The notes: generated from the letters alone by a model not told the origin. A stretch of 59,063 nucleotides of DNA from an uncultured Leptolinea sp. (GCA_903828565.1 CAIKMQ010000010.1:1-59063), one strand, 5' to 3'; positions 44,775 to 53,516 are shown, counted from the stretch's first letter. Numbers and translations: made by a program.

Positions 44775-45341
44775 ATGATAGCTGACATGGAAATACCTGA
44801 GACAGCTCTGGTTCTGGTAGCGGTAATGACCTCACCGCGCGACCTGGAAATTGCGCGATTGCTGGGTTGGTACCGAATCCCTCTTCGCACAGCGCCAAAA
44901 GTCGTGGATGTGGATTATCTGGCTTTCTATCAGACCTCCGATTTTGTTGATGCTGAACGCGGATCGATACATTATTATGCTCCAGTACGCGGCCATGAGT
45001 TGACAACCCGCGGTGAGTTGCTGAAGGATGAAACCGGCCATCCGCGATCCGGAGAAGAATACTACAAGGTGATCCTGGGTCCTGTTGGTAAGCTGCCACA
45101 CCCCATTCGTGCGGAAAAGTGGAAACGCGTGGCATTTCTTTACACTACCGGTAAAATGATTCTGCAGGCGGAAACACTACATGAGTTGGTCGTTCAACCC
45201 GGTGAAAGGGCTGTTTTATGGCAATCCTTACGGGAACGGCTACTAGATCCGCGCACGAGTGATTCTGCCGGCACTGAATTAGACCTGAGCGAAGATGAGC
45301 TGGCTCGAATCCTGGGTTACCTCACCCTGGGAAACAGCTGA
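44775..45341 (+). CDS. Unrecognised 188-residue protein at the head of the hydantoinase operon
   Basis: A soluble, acidic-to-neutral protein that I do not recognise. It begins MIADMEIPETALVLVAVM and has TSPRDLEIARLLGWYRIP, then AFYQTSDFVDAERGSIHYYA, a central EEYYKVILGPVGKLPHPI and LYTTGKMILQAETLHELV. The compact alpha/beta appearance and the RLLGWYRIP and TTGKMILQA segments suggest a small nuclease-like or nucleic-acid-associated fold, but this is a guess. No signal peptide or membrane segment. The start is fixed by TATAAT 6 bases upstream; an ATG at 44757 would lie inside the terminator. The hydantoinase start is 10 bp after its stop. Confidence 0.7.
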   Translation: MIADMEIPETALVLVAVMTSPRDLEIARLLGWYRIPLRTAPKVVDVDYLAFYQTSDFVDAERGSIHYYAPVRGHELTTRGELLKDETGHPRSGEEYYKVILGPVGKLPHPIRAEKWKRVAFLYTTGKMILQAETLHELVVQPGERAVLWQSLRERLLDPRTSDSAGTELDLSEDELARILGYLTLGNS

Positions 45342-45351
45342 TGGAGGTTGG

Positions 45352-46773
45352 ATGGATAAGATTATAAAGAATGGAACCCTGGTAACCGACACCAAGACCT
45401 TCCAGGCAGATATTCATATTTTGGGGGAACAGATCCAGGAGGTAGCCCAAGGATTATCCATACCTGGGGCGGAGGTGGTGGATGCAACCGGAATGCTCGT
45501 GATGCCGGGCGGGGTAGACGCGCACGTCCACCTTAATTTACCCATGTTTGGTACAGTCAGTTCGGATGATCATTACACGGGCCATCGGGCGGCTGCTTTT
45601 GGTGGAACAACGACCTGCTTGGATTTTGTCCCTCAGGATAATAAGACGTTAGCTGAAGATATCGAAGCCTGGCACAAGCGCGCTGATCCCCTGGCCGCGA
45701 TCGATTACAGTTTTCATATGAACATCACACGTTTTGATGAGAAGGTTGCCGCTGAAATGGCAAAATTACCTGAACGAGATGGGATCAGCAGTATCAAAGT
45801 CTTCACAGCTTACAATCACCGGTTGCGGCTAGATGATGGCGGCATTTTCAAAGCCATGAGAGTGGCGCGGGATGCCGGCATCCTGACCATGCTGCATGCT
45901 GAAGGCGGAGATGTCATCGAAGTTCTTGTAGAAGAGGCCGTCCGTTCTGGCAAGGTGACACCCCTTGACCATGCCCTCACCAGACCCGCCTGGGGGGCTG
46001 TTGAGGCCGTTCTACGGGCCTCTGCACTGGCCGCTCAGGCTGAGGCACCCTTGTATATTGTGCACATGAATGCTGCCGGAGAGGTGGACCAACTACAATA
46101 CGCCAGGGAGCAGGGATTGTCTGTGATGGGTGAAACTTGCCCGCAGTACCTGTTCTTTACCAGTGAAAAACTCGCCGGGAAGGATGGCGCAGGCTGGGTA
46201 TGTTCTCCACCATTAAGGGGAAAGCAGGATAATGAACGCCTGTGGCAGGGCGTGCAAAACGGAGTCATCCAGGTAATTGGTACAGATCACTGTCCTTTCT
46301 TTTTGAATGGCGGTAAAGAGATCTTGTTTGAGGGAAAGAAGGTTGCCATTCCCGGCAAAGAACTTGGGGAAGGTGACTTTACCCGTATCCCAAATGGATT
46401 GCCGGGGATAGAAGATCGGCTGCCCATCCTCTGGACGCATGGTGTTGGAACCGGGCGGATCACCCCCAACCAGTTCGTAGCATTGAATGCCACGAATCCT
46501 GCCCGCATTTTTGGCTTATATCCGAAAAAGGGTACCCTGCAACCAGGTGCGGATGCCGATATTGCCATCTGGGATCCCACAATATCCATCCAATACGGTG
46601 TCAAAGAAGCTCACATGCGGACGGATTACAACCTGTATGAAGGGTGGACCATGCGAGGAATGCCGGTAAAAGTATTCTTGCGTGGTAAGCTGATAGTAGA
46701 TGATGGAAAATGGAACGGTCGAGCCGGGGGTGGGAATTATTTACGCCGGACCGCAGGGAACACTATCCTTTAA
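45352..46773 (+). CDS. hyuA: Hydantoinase / dihydropyrimidinase-family cyclic amidohydrolase
   Basis: A 473-residue cyclic amidohydrolase. Metal ligands are VDAHVHLNL (HxH), the carboxylated Lys in SIKVFTAYNHRL, His in LTMLHAEGGD and YIVHMNAAGE, and Asp in GTDHCPFF. SSDDHYTGHRAAAFGGTTTCLDF and ETCPQYLFFT are typical of the D-hydantoinase/dihydropyrimidinase group. Such enzymes open hydantoin, dihydropyrimidine or allantoin-like rings to carbamoyl amino acids, the natural substrates for YgeY and YgeW encoded upstream. The ATG at 45352 follows GGAGG. Its TAA overlaps the next ATG, coupling it to a membrane module. HyuA (YgeZ)-like is the best match; allantoinase is the alternative. Confidence 0.9.
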   Translation: MDKIIKNGTLVTDTKTFQADIHILGEQIQEVAQGLSIPGAEVVDATGMLVMPGGVDAHVHLNLPMFGTVSSDDHYTGHRAAAFGGTTTCLDFVPQDNKTLAEDIEAWHKRADPLAAIDYSFHMNITRFDEKVAAEMAKLPERDGISSIKVFTAYNHRLRLDDGGIFKAMRVARDAGILTMLHAEGGDVIEVLVEEAVRSGKVTPLDHALTRPAWGAVEAVLRASALAAQAEAPLYIVHMNAAGEVDQLQYAREQGLSVMGETCPQYLFFTSEKLAGKDGAGWVCSPPLRGKQDNERLWQGVQNGVIQVIGTDHCPFFLNGGKEILFEGKKVAIPGKELGEGDFTRIPNGLPGIEDRLPILWTHGVGTGRITPNQFVALNATNPARIFGLYPKKGTLQPGADADIAIWDPTISIQYGVKEAHMRTDYNLYEGWTMRGMPVKVFLRGKLIVDDGKWNGRAGGGNYLRRTAGNTIL

Positions 46774-48368
46774 TGATCCTTTTTCTGCCTTCCATTTTGC
46801 TCCTGATCACTGCAAGCGCAGTTGCATGGTTGCAGAAGTTTAGGCCGCATTTTAATGGTTCCTGGTTAACTGCGGTTGTTGGATCATTACTGGCTGTCAT
46901 CACCCTGGTCTATTTGAGATTCAGGCTGCCATCCGAGACCCTATTGATTTCCTGGCAGGGATCAGGGCTGGCAATTTCCGATCCCGGGTTGCTTCTGGAT
47001 TATTACTCCTGGCCGTATGCGTTCTCCCTTGTTGTGTTGATGTTTGCCATTACCCTGGCATCGCCCATGGTGATGCGCTCCCGGGCAGAGCTGGTGAACC
47101 TGGCTGGTTCTCTTGCAATCACAGGCGTCAGCCTGATTCCTGTCATGGCTGGCAATCCGGCTACGATCTTGCTTGGCTGGTCAGCTCTGGATATGATCGA
47201 AGTGATTGTGCTTTTACGGAATAATCCTCGTGCAAGTGCCAATCATCGCATCATCCGCGGCTTCATATTTCGGTTCCTGGGATCGCTCCTCGCTTTCTGG
47301 GCATTTATCCTGGTGAATAGCGGGAGCATTATTCTGAGTGATTACACCCACATCACGCCGTGGATGGGATTAGCCTTGTTGCTTGCAGCCTCACTCCGGC
47401 TGGGTGTGATACCGGCTCACATCCCGTATGGAGAGCAGGTAAACATCCGCCGCAGCCAGGGGAATATTTTCCGCTTTACTGCTGCTGCATCCAGCCTGGT
47501 CATTGTGAGCCGGGTGCCGGTTGGGACTTTCCAACTGCCCATCATCGATCTCGTCAAGGTGATCATGCTGATCGCGGTTGGATTTGCTACTTTGAAGTTG
47601 CTGCGAACAACAGTTGAACTGGATACCCGGCCTTATTGGGTATTAGCCATGTCCGGTTTGGCTCTTCTGGCTACCATTAATGGATCAATCACTGGGGCAA
47701 CCAGCCTGGGTGTCACACTCATCCTCACCGGTGGGTTGATCTACATGCACCCGGCTGTTACCCGGTTTTCCCGCTGGCTTATTTATCTGGGGATTTTGCT
47801 GGCTGCAGGTATACCTTTCTTCCCATCGGCTTCCGGGTTGGCTGGGCTGATGGCTTCACCATCCCTGCTAAATGAATTGGTAACCCTCATATTGTTCACC
47901 CTGACGCTCATTGGCTTGCTCCAGAGAGGAAAGAATAAAGCCGATTTCCCCAGCGGAGATGAACGGATCGTTTATCTGACGCATCCATTAAGTCTTTTGG
48001 CAGTTCTGATGGCTTATCTCGGCATAGGCTTTTTTGGCTGGCCAGGTTCAATGACCGCAGGAGCCTGGCCGGCTGTTGTATTAGCATCCGCTTCCAGTGG
48101 TGTCGTTTACTTGGTGAGAAAACCGCTGCGAGCCGCCTATCTTTCTCTCACAGTCAAGGGCAAAGCCTGGTTTGGTCATTTCCAACCGCTGATCCAGGTC
48201 AGGAGATGGGTGGGCAGAGTGGATATCAGCGGACTTCAGCAGGGAATGATCTCACTGTTTCGTCAAATGGTCACCGGGCTATCATTCTTGCTCGAAGGTC
48301 CAGGTGGGCTACTCTGGGGATTGATTTTAATGGTTATTCTCGTAATGGCCATCGGTGGGGTGAAATAA
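46773..48368 (+). CDS. Divergent complex I/Mrp antiporter-like membrane subunit
   Basis: A 531-residue protein with about fourteen hydrophobic segments laid out like NuoL/M/N and MrpA/D subunits. The counterpart of the family's W-E helix reads LLGWSALDMIEVIVLLR, with Ser-Ala in place of the Trp-Glu Glu. The region equivalent to K-x-x-x-x-P-F-H-x-W-L-P reads LRLGVIPAHIPYGEQVN. The classic proton-path Glu and Lys are thus altered, so proton pumping is doubtful. It begins on the stop codon of the hydantoinase gene (TAATG) and ends on the start codon of the next (TAATG). Family assignment is moderate. Confidence 0.6.
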   Translation: MILFLPSILLLITASAVAWLQKFRPHFNGSWLTAVVGSLLAVITLVYLRFRLPSETLLISWQGSGLAISDPGLLLDYYSWPYAFSLVVLMFAITLASPMVMRSRAELVNLAGSLAITGVSLIPVMAGNPATILLGWSALDMIEVIVLLRNNPRASANHRIIRGFIFRFLGSLLAFWAFILVNSGSIILSDYTHITPWMGLALLLAASLRLGVIPAHIPYGEQVNIRRSQGNIFRFTAAASSLVIVSRVPVGTFQLPIIDLVKVIMLIAVGFATLKLLRTTVELDTRPYWVLAMSGLALLATINGSITGATSLGVTLILTGGLIYMHPAVTRFSRWLIYLGILLAAGIPFFPSASGLAGLMASPSLLNELVTLILFTLTLIGLLQRGKNKADFPSGDERIVYLTHPLSLLAVLMAYLGIGFFGWPGSMTAGAWPAVVLASASSGVVYLVRKPLRAAYLSLTVKGKAWFGHFQPLIQVRRWVGRVDISGLQQGMISLFRQMVTGLSFLLEGPGGLLWGLILMVILVMAIGGVK

Positions 48369-48565
48369 TGCCGATCTTCCTCCTGATTTTTCTCGTTTTA
48401 CTCATTGCCGTGGGGTGTTTGTTTATCGCATTTCGCTCGGATTGGCGAAGCATGGTAACCGCATTAGCTCTATTCTATTTCGTTCAATTCATCTTTGTCT
48501 TATATACGTCTTCAGCATTGATGGCATTGGCGGACCTGGCATTGGGGTGGGAGCCACGGGAATAA
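48368..48565 (+). CDS. DUF4040/MrpB-MbhD-like membrane subunit, 5' part before a frameshift
   Basis: The 65-residue frame MPIFLLIFLVLLIAVGCLF... has two membrane helices and the segment FVLYTSSALMALADLALG. This lines up with the end of DUF4040-type domains (gAPDvALteaavG...). It then reads WEPRE and stops. In the -1 frame the very next codons give VGATGIIAFTFINAK, the expected continuation, so one G appears missing from the GGGG at 48544-48547. It may be a real mutation, an assembly error, or a programmed -1 shift. The start overlaps the preceding stop (TAATG). Confidence 0.6.
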   Translation: MPIFLLIFLVLLIAVGCLFIAFRSDWRSMVTALALFYFVQFIFVLYTSSALMALADLALGWEPRE

Positions 48566-48954
48566 TCGCTTTTACTTTCATCAACGCGAAAATCCGAACC
48601 TCTGAAGCAGCAACTACAACTGGTATAAGTTTCAAAGTGATCAGCTCTTTTTTCTTCGTTCTATCAGGATTTGCCCTTTCTTTCACAACATCCTACTGGA
48701 TCACTCAGTTGTCATTCCTCCAACTTTCCGCAGGAATTATCCTGATGCTATCCGGAGTGTTGTTCTTAAATTTCTATCACACACCCTGGCAGGTCGTTTT
48801 GAGTATTATGATATTTCTGTCAGGTTTTGAGATCATTGAGTATGGGCTTGAAAATTCACTCCTGCTGCTATTGCTCATAGGACTCGTGAAAGTATCCCTG
48901 GCTTTGGCCCTGTTCTTCATTGTTCGCCGTGAGAGCAGGAGGATGGGAACATGA
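48547..48954 (+). CDS. 3' part of the frameshifted DUF4040-like subunit, fused to a NuoK-like segment
   Basis: This continuation frame reads VGATGIIAFTFINAK, then a hydrophilic turn (RTSEAATTTG) and about four membrane helices, including AGIILMLSGVLFLNF, IMIFLSGFEIIEYGLENSLL and GLVKVSLALALFF. The last two have the small-subunit NuoK/MnhC look (E between helices), though similarity is faint. An ATG at 48415 in this frame exists but would translate the wrong frame of the upstream helices. GTG at 48547 could start a separate protein if no frameshift repair happens. The stop overlaps the next ATG by 4 bp. Confidence 0.5.
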   Translation: MGATGIIAFTFINAKIRTSEAATTTGISFKVISSFFFVLSGFALSFTTSYWITQLSFLQLSAGIILMLSGVLFLNFYHTPWQVVLSIMIFLSGFEIIEYGLENSLLLLLLIGLVKVSLALALFFIVRRESRRMGT

Positions 48955-50348
48955 GCGCTCCAATTATCTGGATATTGATACCTTTCATCACCAGTACGGG
49001 TTTGATACTGTTACGGAATCACCGAAAAACCGCATATCTATCATCCATAGTATTAAATATTTCAATGGTTTTACTTGCGATCATTCTACCTGTAGATAAA
49101 GTAGTCAGAACTGGCGGAGTAGATTATAAGATCGCCAGCACCTTTGGCTTATTTGGCCGGGAGTTGATCATCCAATCTCAGGAACAGGTAATCGTCGCGC
49201 TTGTTTACGCTGTTGCTGCTTTCTGGTTGATCGGTGCTTTCACAACATCGCGATCCAGCCTGTTTCCGGCAGTTGCGCCGGCAATTGCTGCACTTATTGT
49301 GGCATCGATCGCAGTCCAACCATTCCTTTATGCCGCGATCCTGCTGGAGCTGGTTGCGATCCTAGCGCTGGCATTGTTCTTTGAGCTTCCCGGCAGCTCC
49401 AATACGGGTGTTTTACGGTTCATTACCTTTCAGACCATCGGCATGGTTTTCCTGTTATTTTGCGGTTGGTTATTAAGCGGTATTGATACAGCTCCTTCCG
49501 ACATGGTGGCCATGTCCCGCGTATTATTGATCCTGGGGCTGGGTTTTGGCTTTTTCCTGGCTCTCTTCCCATTTTATTCCTGGGTACCCATGATGGCCGA
49601 ACAAGAAGATACCTTTCTGGCCGGGTATGTGATCCTGGTGATGCAAACGGGTATCCTAATACTGGGGATGCAATTCTTGGAGAGTTACGCCTGGTTGAGG
49701 AATTCGAACGAGTTGCAGCGCGGATTGCTCATTTCTGGGTCAGTGATGGTCGTTACAGGAGGGATTTGGTCCGCTTTCCAAAAAGATCTCGGGCGCATCT
49801 ACGGGTACGCACTGATTATGGAAAACGGATTTTCGGTAATTTCATTGGGGTTGATAACATCAGGCGGATCGCTTTTACTCACCGGTATGATCATTCCGCG
49901 CATCCTTGCTTTTGGCATCTGGGGTCTCAGCCTTGCGAATTACCAGGGACATCATAACAGCTTGCACGTGGATAACCTGCATGGGGTAGGTAAAACGAGC
50001 GTTATATTCCTGCTGGGATTATTGGTCGCCCAGTTTTCTGTAGGCGGGCTGCCATTACTTGCTGGATTTCCTCAGCGCCTTGCTTTATTACAGGCATTGA
50101 CTGTTTCAGCCCCCTTGGCTGGTTGGGCGATCCTGGTTGGTTCAGGTGGGTTCTGGATTGCCGCCTGGATGAGCCTATCCACCCTGGTGCGATCAGAGGA
50201 AAAGTGGGGCAGATTTTTATCGGGGAATTTACGGGTAGACATCCTTGTGATTTTTGGTGTCGTATTAATTGTGATCCTTGGACTTTTCCCCGCTATTGAT
50301 ACCAAATTCGCAAGCAATATCCTGCTCCCCTTTATCCACCTCCAATAG
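48951..50348 (+). CDS. Divergent NuoN/MrpD-like membrane subunit
   Basis: A 465-residue protein with about fourteen membrane helices. It keeps a Glu in AILLELVAILALALFF where the family has the W-E helix. GFFLALFPFYSWVPMMAEQED corresponds to K-x-x-x-x-P-F-H-x-W-L-P, with the Lys replaced by Phe and the His by Tyr. The helix KDLGRIYGYALIMENGFSVI corresponds to the DLKRxxAYSSIxxxG motif, with Lys replaced by Gly. So it has the Proton_antipo_M fold but unusual ion-path residues. It ends the operon that began at 44775; no hydrophilic complex I or hydrogenase subunits are present. Confidence 0.65.
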   Translation: MSAPIIWILIPFITSTGLILLRNHRKTAYLSSIVLNISMVLLAIILPVDKVVRTGGVDYKIASTFGLFGRELIIQSQEQVIVALVYAVAAFWLIGAFTTSRSSLFPAVAPAIAALIVASIAVQPFLYAAILLELVAILALALFFELPGSSNTGVLRFITFQTIGMVFLLFCGWLLSGIDTAPSDMVAMSRVLLILGLGFGFFLALFPFYSWVPMMAEQEDTFLAGYVILVMQTGILILGMQFLESYAWLRNSNELQRGLLISGSVMVVTGGIWSAFQKDLGRIYGYALIMENGFSVISLGLITSGGSLLLTGMIIPRILAFGIWGLSLANYQGHHNSLHVDNLHGVGKTSVIFLLGLLVAQFSVGGLPLLAGFPQRLALLQALTVSAPLAGWAILVGSGGFWIAAWMSLSTLVRSEEKWGRFLSGNLRVDILVIFGVVLIVILGLFPAIDTKFASNILLPFIHLQ

Positions 50349-50361
50349 CCCATACTGTGGA

Positions 50362-50370
50362 TGGTATAAT
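50362..50370 (+). promoter_or_regulatory. Extended -10 promoter of the coiled-coil/selB operon
   Basis: TGGTATAAT (TGn-TATAAT) at 50362-50370, with a leader of about 30 bases and AGAGGAA before the ATG at 50407. No -35 is evident. Confidence 0.65.
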
Positions 50371-50406
50371 TTTTATTCACTAGTGCGTTTGACCTCAGAG
50401 GAAACT

Positions 50407-51594
50407 ATGGAACTTGAACAGATAGAACAACGTCTGGCCTGGCTGGATGAAGAACGAAGGAAAGACAAAGGACAGATCGGTATTCTGGAAAACCGGATTC
50501 TCCAATTGGAGAATGATCTGGTCAAAGCTCGCAGGGAAATCGGTACCATGCATGACGCATTTGCCAAATGGAAACTTACCAGCAACCGGCTGGACCAGGT
50601 GGATCTGCAGATCATGCGAATCGGGCAGGATTTGAGCCACTTGGGTGAAGCACTGCAGAATAGCCGGGTGGAAATCGAAGCAGGAGTATTAAAGAAGATC
50701 GGGCAGGAGATGGAAGCCAATATCAAAGCTATTCAGGAGATCCGAAAAGCTTTCCTTGCACTGCAGGACTATAAAAAGCTTCAAAAGGAACAAGATACCG
50801 AGGTAAGCCTGATAAACCAGCGCTTAAACCAGATGGATCAAAAGCTTCAGGACAACCAGCTTGCATTCGATAGGTACCAGGAAGCAATCAAATTACAGGA
50901 TGAGATCCGAAAACAGGATACAAAGCGCGTCACGGATATTCAAGGGGAGGTCACTGCCTATCGCAAACGCATGGATGACTTGCGAACAAAGCTGGAAGTA
51001 ACTGTGGAGAGCCTGAGAACCACGGATACACGCCTGAATGAAGTCATCAGCACGGAAGGCGACCGCAGGCAGAATCAGGTGGCTTTCATGGAGAAGTACA
51101 ACCAGCAGCAGGTGGAACGCAACAGAACTTGGCATGAGTGGCAGGGGTTAATCGATCAGGTGATCAAGAATGGCAGTACGATCGCGGAGCAGTTCCAGAA
51201 TTTGGAAGATACCTTACGCAGTGTCCGCCGTGCACGGGAACAACTGGAAGCAGGCAACCAGAAAATTGATCGTCGCATCAATGAAGTCACTGAAATGCAT
51301 CGTTTGGGTGAAGAGCATTTCAGACAGGAATGGAACAACTTCAAGACCGATGATCAGAAACGCTGGTCCAATTATTCCCTGATACTGGATGAACATCAGA
51401 ATGAACAGGAGCGCAAAGGCGAAAGGGTGGATAAACGCCTTTTGCACCTGGAAGATCTGTCTCAAGAATTAAGTGACCGGTTAGCCGGCATTCAAAATGA
51501 AGAAGAGAAAAAATTGCAGCAGCTGGTTACCCTGGCACATGAGTGGCTGGCGACCTATGAAAGGCTGCTGGGGAAGAACAGCGACCTCGTCTGA
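50407..51594 (+). CDS. Long coiled-coil protein
   Basis: A 395-residue highly charged, Gln/Glu/Lys/Arg-rich protein predicted to be coiled coil along nearly its whole length, without signal peptide or membrane segment. Heptad-like stretches are plain, e.g. QIGILENRILQLENDLVKA, LQDYKKLQKEQDTEV, LEDTLRSVRRAREQLEAG and LLHLEDLSQELSDRLAGI. I do not recognise a family; SMC-fragment or cytoskeletal-type scaffold proteins look alike. Its stop codon overlaps the selB start (TGATG), so both are made together, but that need not mean a shared function. Start chosen by AGAGGAA and leader promoter. Confidence 0.8.
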   Translation: MELEQIEQRLAWLDEERRKDKGQIGILENRILQLENDLVKARREIGTMHDAFAKWKLTSNRLDQVDLQIMRIGQDLSHLGEALQNSRVEIEAGVLKKIGQEMEANIKAIQEIRKAFLALQDYKKLQKEQDTEVSLINQRLNQMDQKLQDNQLAFDRYQEAIKLQDEIRKQDTKRVTDIQGEVTAYRKRMDDLRTKLEVTVESLRTTDTRLNEVISTEGDRRQNQVAFMEKYNQQQVERNRTWHEWQGLIDQVIKNGSTIAEQFQNLEDTLRSVRRAREQLEAGNQKIDRRINEVTEMHRLGEEHFRQEWNNFKTDDQKRWSNYSLILDEHQNEQERKGERVDKRLLHLEDLSQELSDRLAGIQNEEEKKLQQLVTLAHEWLATYERLLGKNSDLV

Positions 51595-53504
51595 TGCTGA
51601 CACACGTCATTGGTACTGCCGGCCATGTTGATCATGGTAAATCCACACTGGTCACCGCGCTGACCGGTATCAACCCCGACCGTCTGAAAGAAGAACAGGC
51701 ACGGGAAATGACCATCGAATTGGGATTCGCGTGGTGCGAATTGCCATCCGGCGAAGAGGTTGGCATTGTGGATGTCCCCGGCCACAGGGATTTTATTGAG
51801 AATATGCTGGCGGGGATCGGCGGTATCGATGCTGTGTTATTCGTCATCGCAGCGGATGAAGGAATCATGCCGCAAACTCGCGAGCATCTGGCGATCGTGG
51901 ACCTGCTCAGGGTGCCGCGGGGGATCATTGTTCTGACGAAGACCGACTTGGTACAGGACCCGGATTGGTTGGCATTGATGGAAGATGAAATCTGCACTGC
52001 CATGCAAGGCACTGTCCTTGCAGATGCACCCCTGGTGCGGGTAAGTGCGCGTAATGGCATTGGGATCGTTGAGTTGAAACAGGTACTTGCAAATACCCTT
52101 GCGGATACTCCGCAGCGGATGGATATTGGCGCTCCGCGCTTGCCTGCAGACCGGGTGTTTTCCATGCCTGGTTTTGGTACGATAGTGACAGGGACACTAT
52201 CCAACGGTACCTTTCACACCGGTGACGAGATCGAACTACTCCCTTCGGGGTTAACATGCCGTATACGCGGATTGCAGAACCATAAACACAAGGTGGATGC
52301 GGCACACCCCGGGCAGCGATTAGCTATCAATCTGGGTGGTGTCGCGTTGGAGGATGTCCATCGCGGGGATGTGGTGACAAAACCCGGTACCTACCATCCC
52401 AGCCGGCGGTTGGATGTGCAATTCGAATTATTACCAGATGTCTTGAACCCACTAAAGCATCGGGATGCTGTGAAATTCTTCATTGGTTCCTCTGAAGTTC
52501 AAGGCAGTATTCGCCTACTGGGTGTCGAAGAATTACTACCAGGCCGGCAGGCATTTCTTCAGTTAGAACTCGCAGGGCCGGTTGTTACCCAAAAAGGTGA
52601 CCGGTTCATCTTAAGGCGGCCATCGCCGGGTGAAACCCTGGGGGGCGGTACTGTCATCGAAGTTCATGCCACCAGGCGTTACAAACGTTTCTCAACGGAT
52701 GTGATCGACTCGCTTGAGAAAAAAATATCCGGCAGTTCAGCAGAGCGCTTACTTGCCATCATACAGGCAGAATCCCCGGTGCTGGTAGAGGATATTTATA
52801 AACGCTCTACTTTGGATGCAGAAGAAACCAGGAAGGATCTGATTCAACTCCTGGAGCAGGGGACAGTACATCTGGCAGCCATCTCGGAGAATGAAAAGCT
52901 AAATTACCTGCTGGCAGATACCTACCTGGTAACGGTGATCGAACAGGTAAATACAGTATTGGCAAAGTATCATGTTGCCAATCCATTACGGAGCGGAATG
53001 CCCCGCGAAGAATTACGCAGCAAATTAAAACAAACCCCAAAGTTGTTTGTTTTTCTGATCGAGAAATTGATTGGCCAGGGAGTAATTGCTGGCAGTTCAC
53101 AAGTTGTTTGGCAATCAGGCTTTGAAGTCAGGCTGAATCCCGTTCAACAGAAAGCAGCGACAGGATTACTGGGGCTTTTCAAGGATAACCGGTTTACCCC
53201 GCCTTCCGTGAAGGAATGTCAGGATTTTGGTGGATTCGCCCTATATCATGTGATGATCGAAAAAGGTGATCTTGTCCAAGTCAACGATGACATCGTTTTT
53301 GATGGCAAGACCTACCAGTTCTTAAGAGATGATGTGATCCGTCATATTCAGGATAATGGCAGTATCACCGTAGCGGATTTTCGCGATAAATACCAGACTA
53401 CCCGTAAATACGCATTGGCCATGTTGGAGCATTTTGATGCCATTAATATTACGAAGCGGGATGGCGACCTTCGCCGGTTGGCTCGGGGCATTAAAAGCAG
53501 CTAA
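51594..53504 (+). CDS. selB: Selenocysteine-specific translation elongation factor SelB
   Basis: SelB delivers Sec-tRNA to UGA codons followed by a SECIS hairpin. The 636-residue protein is full length. The GTPase has G1 GTAGHVDHGKSTL (about 7-19), EMTIELGFAW, G3 DVPGHRDF and G4 LTKTDL. Beta-barrel domains 2 and 3 follow, with the SelB-typical FSMPGFGTIVTGTL and RFILRRPSPGETLGGG. Four winged helices at the C-terminus (about 370-636) bind SECIS RNA, ending RKYALAMLEHFDAINITKR. This length and the winged helices separate it from EF-Tu. No selA, selC or selD is in the window, so a functional selenocysteine system cannot be confirmed here. Confidence 0.95.
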   Translation: MLTHVIGTAGHVDHGKSTLVTALTGINPDRLKEEQAREMTIELGFAWCELPSGEEVGIVDVPGHRDFIENMLAGIGGIDAVLFVIAADEGIMPQTREHLAIVDLLRVPRGIIVLTKTDLVQDPDWLALMEDEICTAMQGTVLADAPLVRVSARNGIGIVELKQVLANTLADTPQRMDIGAPRLPADRVFSMPGFGTIVTGTLSNGTFHTGDEIELLPSGLTCRIRGLQNHKHKVDAAHPGQRLAINLGGVALEDVHRGDVVTKPGTYHPSRRLDVQFELLPDVLNPLKHRDAVKFFIGSSEVQGSIRLLGVEELLPGRQAFLQLELAGPVVTQKGDRFILRRPSPGETLGGGTVIEVHATRRYKRFSTDVIDSLEKKISGSSAERLLAIIQAESPVLVEDIYKRSTLDAEETRKDLIQLLEQGTVHLAAISENEKLNYLLADTYLVTVIEQVNTVLAKYHVANPLRSGMPREELRSKLKQTPKLFVFLIEKLIGQGVIAGSSQVVWQSGFEVRLNPVQQKAATGLLGLFKDNRFTPPSVKECQDFGGFALYHVMIEKGDLVQVNDDIVFDGKTYQFLRDDVIRHIQDNGSITVADFRDKYQTTRKYALAMLEHFDAINITKRDGDLRRLARGIKSS

Positions 53505-53516
53505 AGGGTGTTTGTA

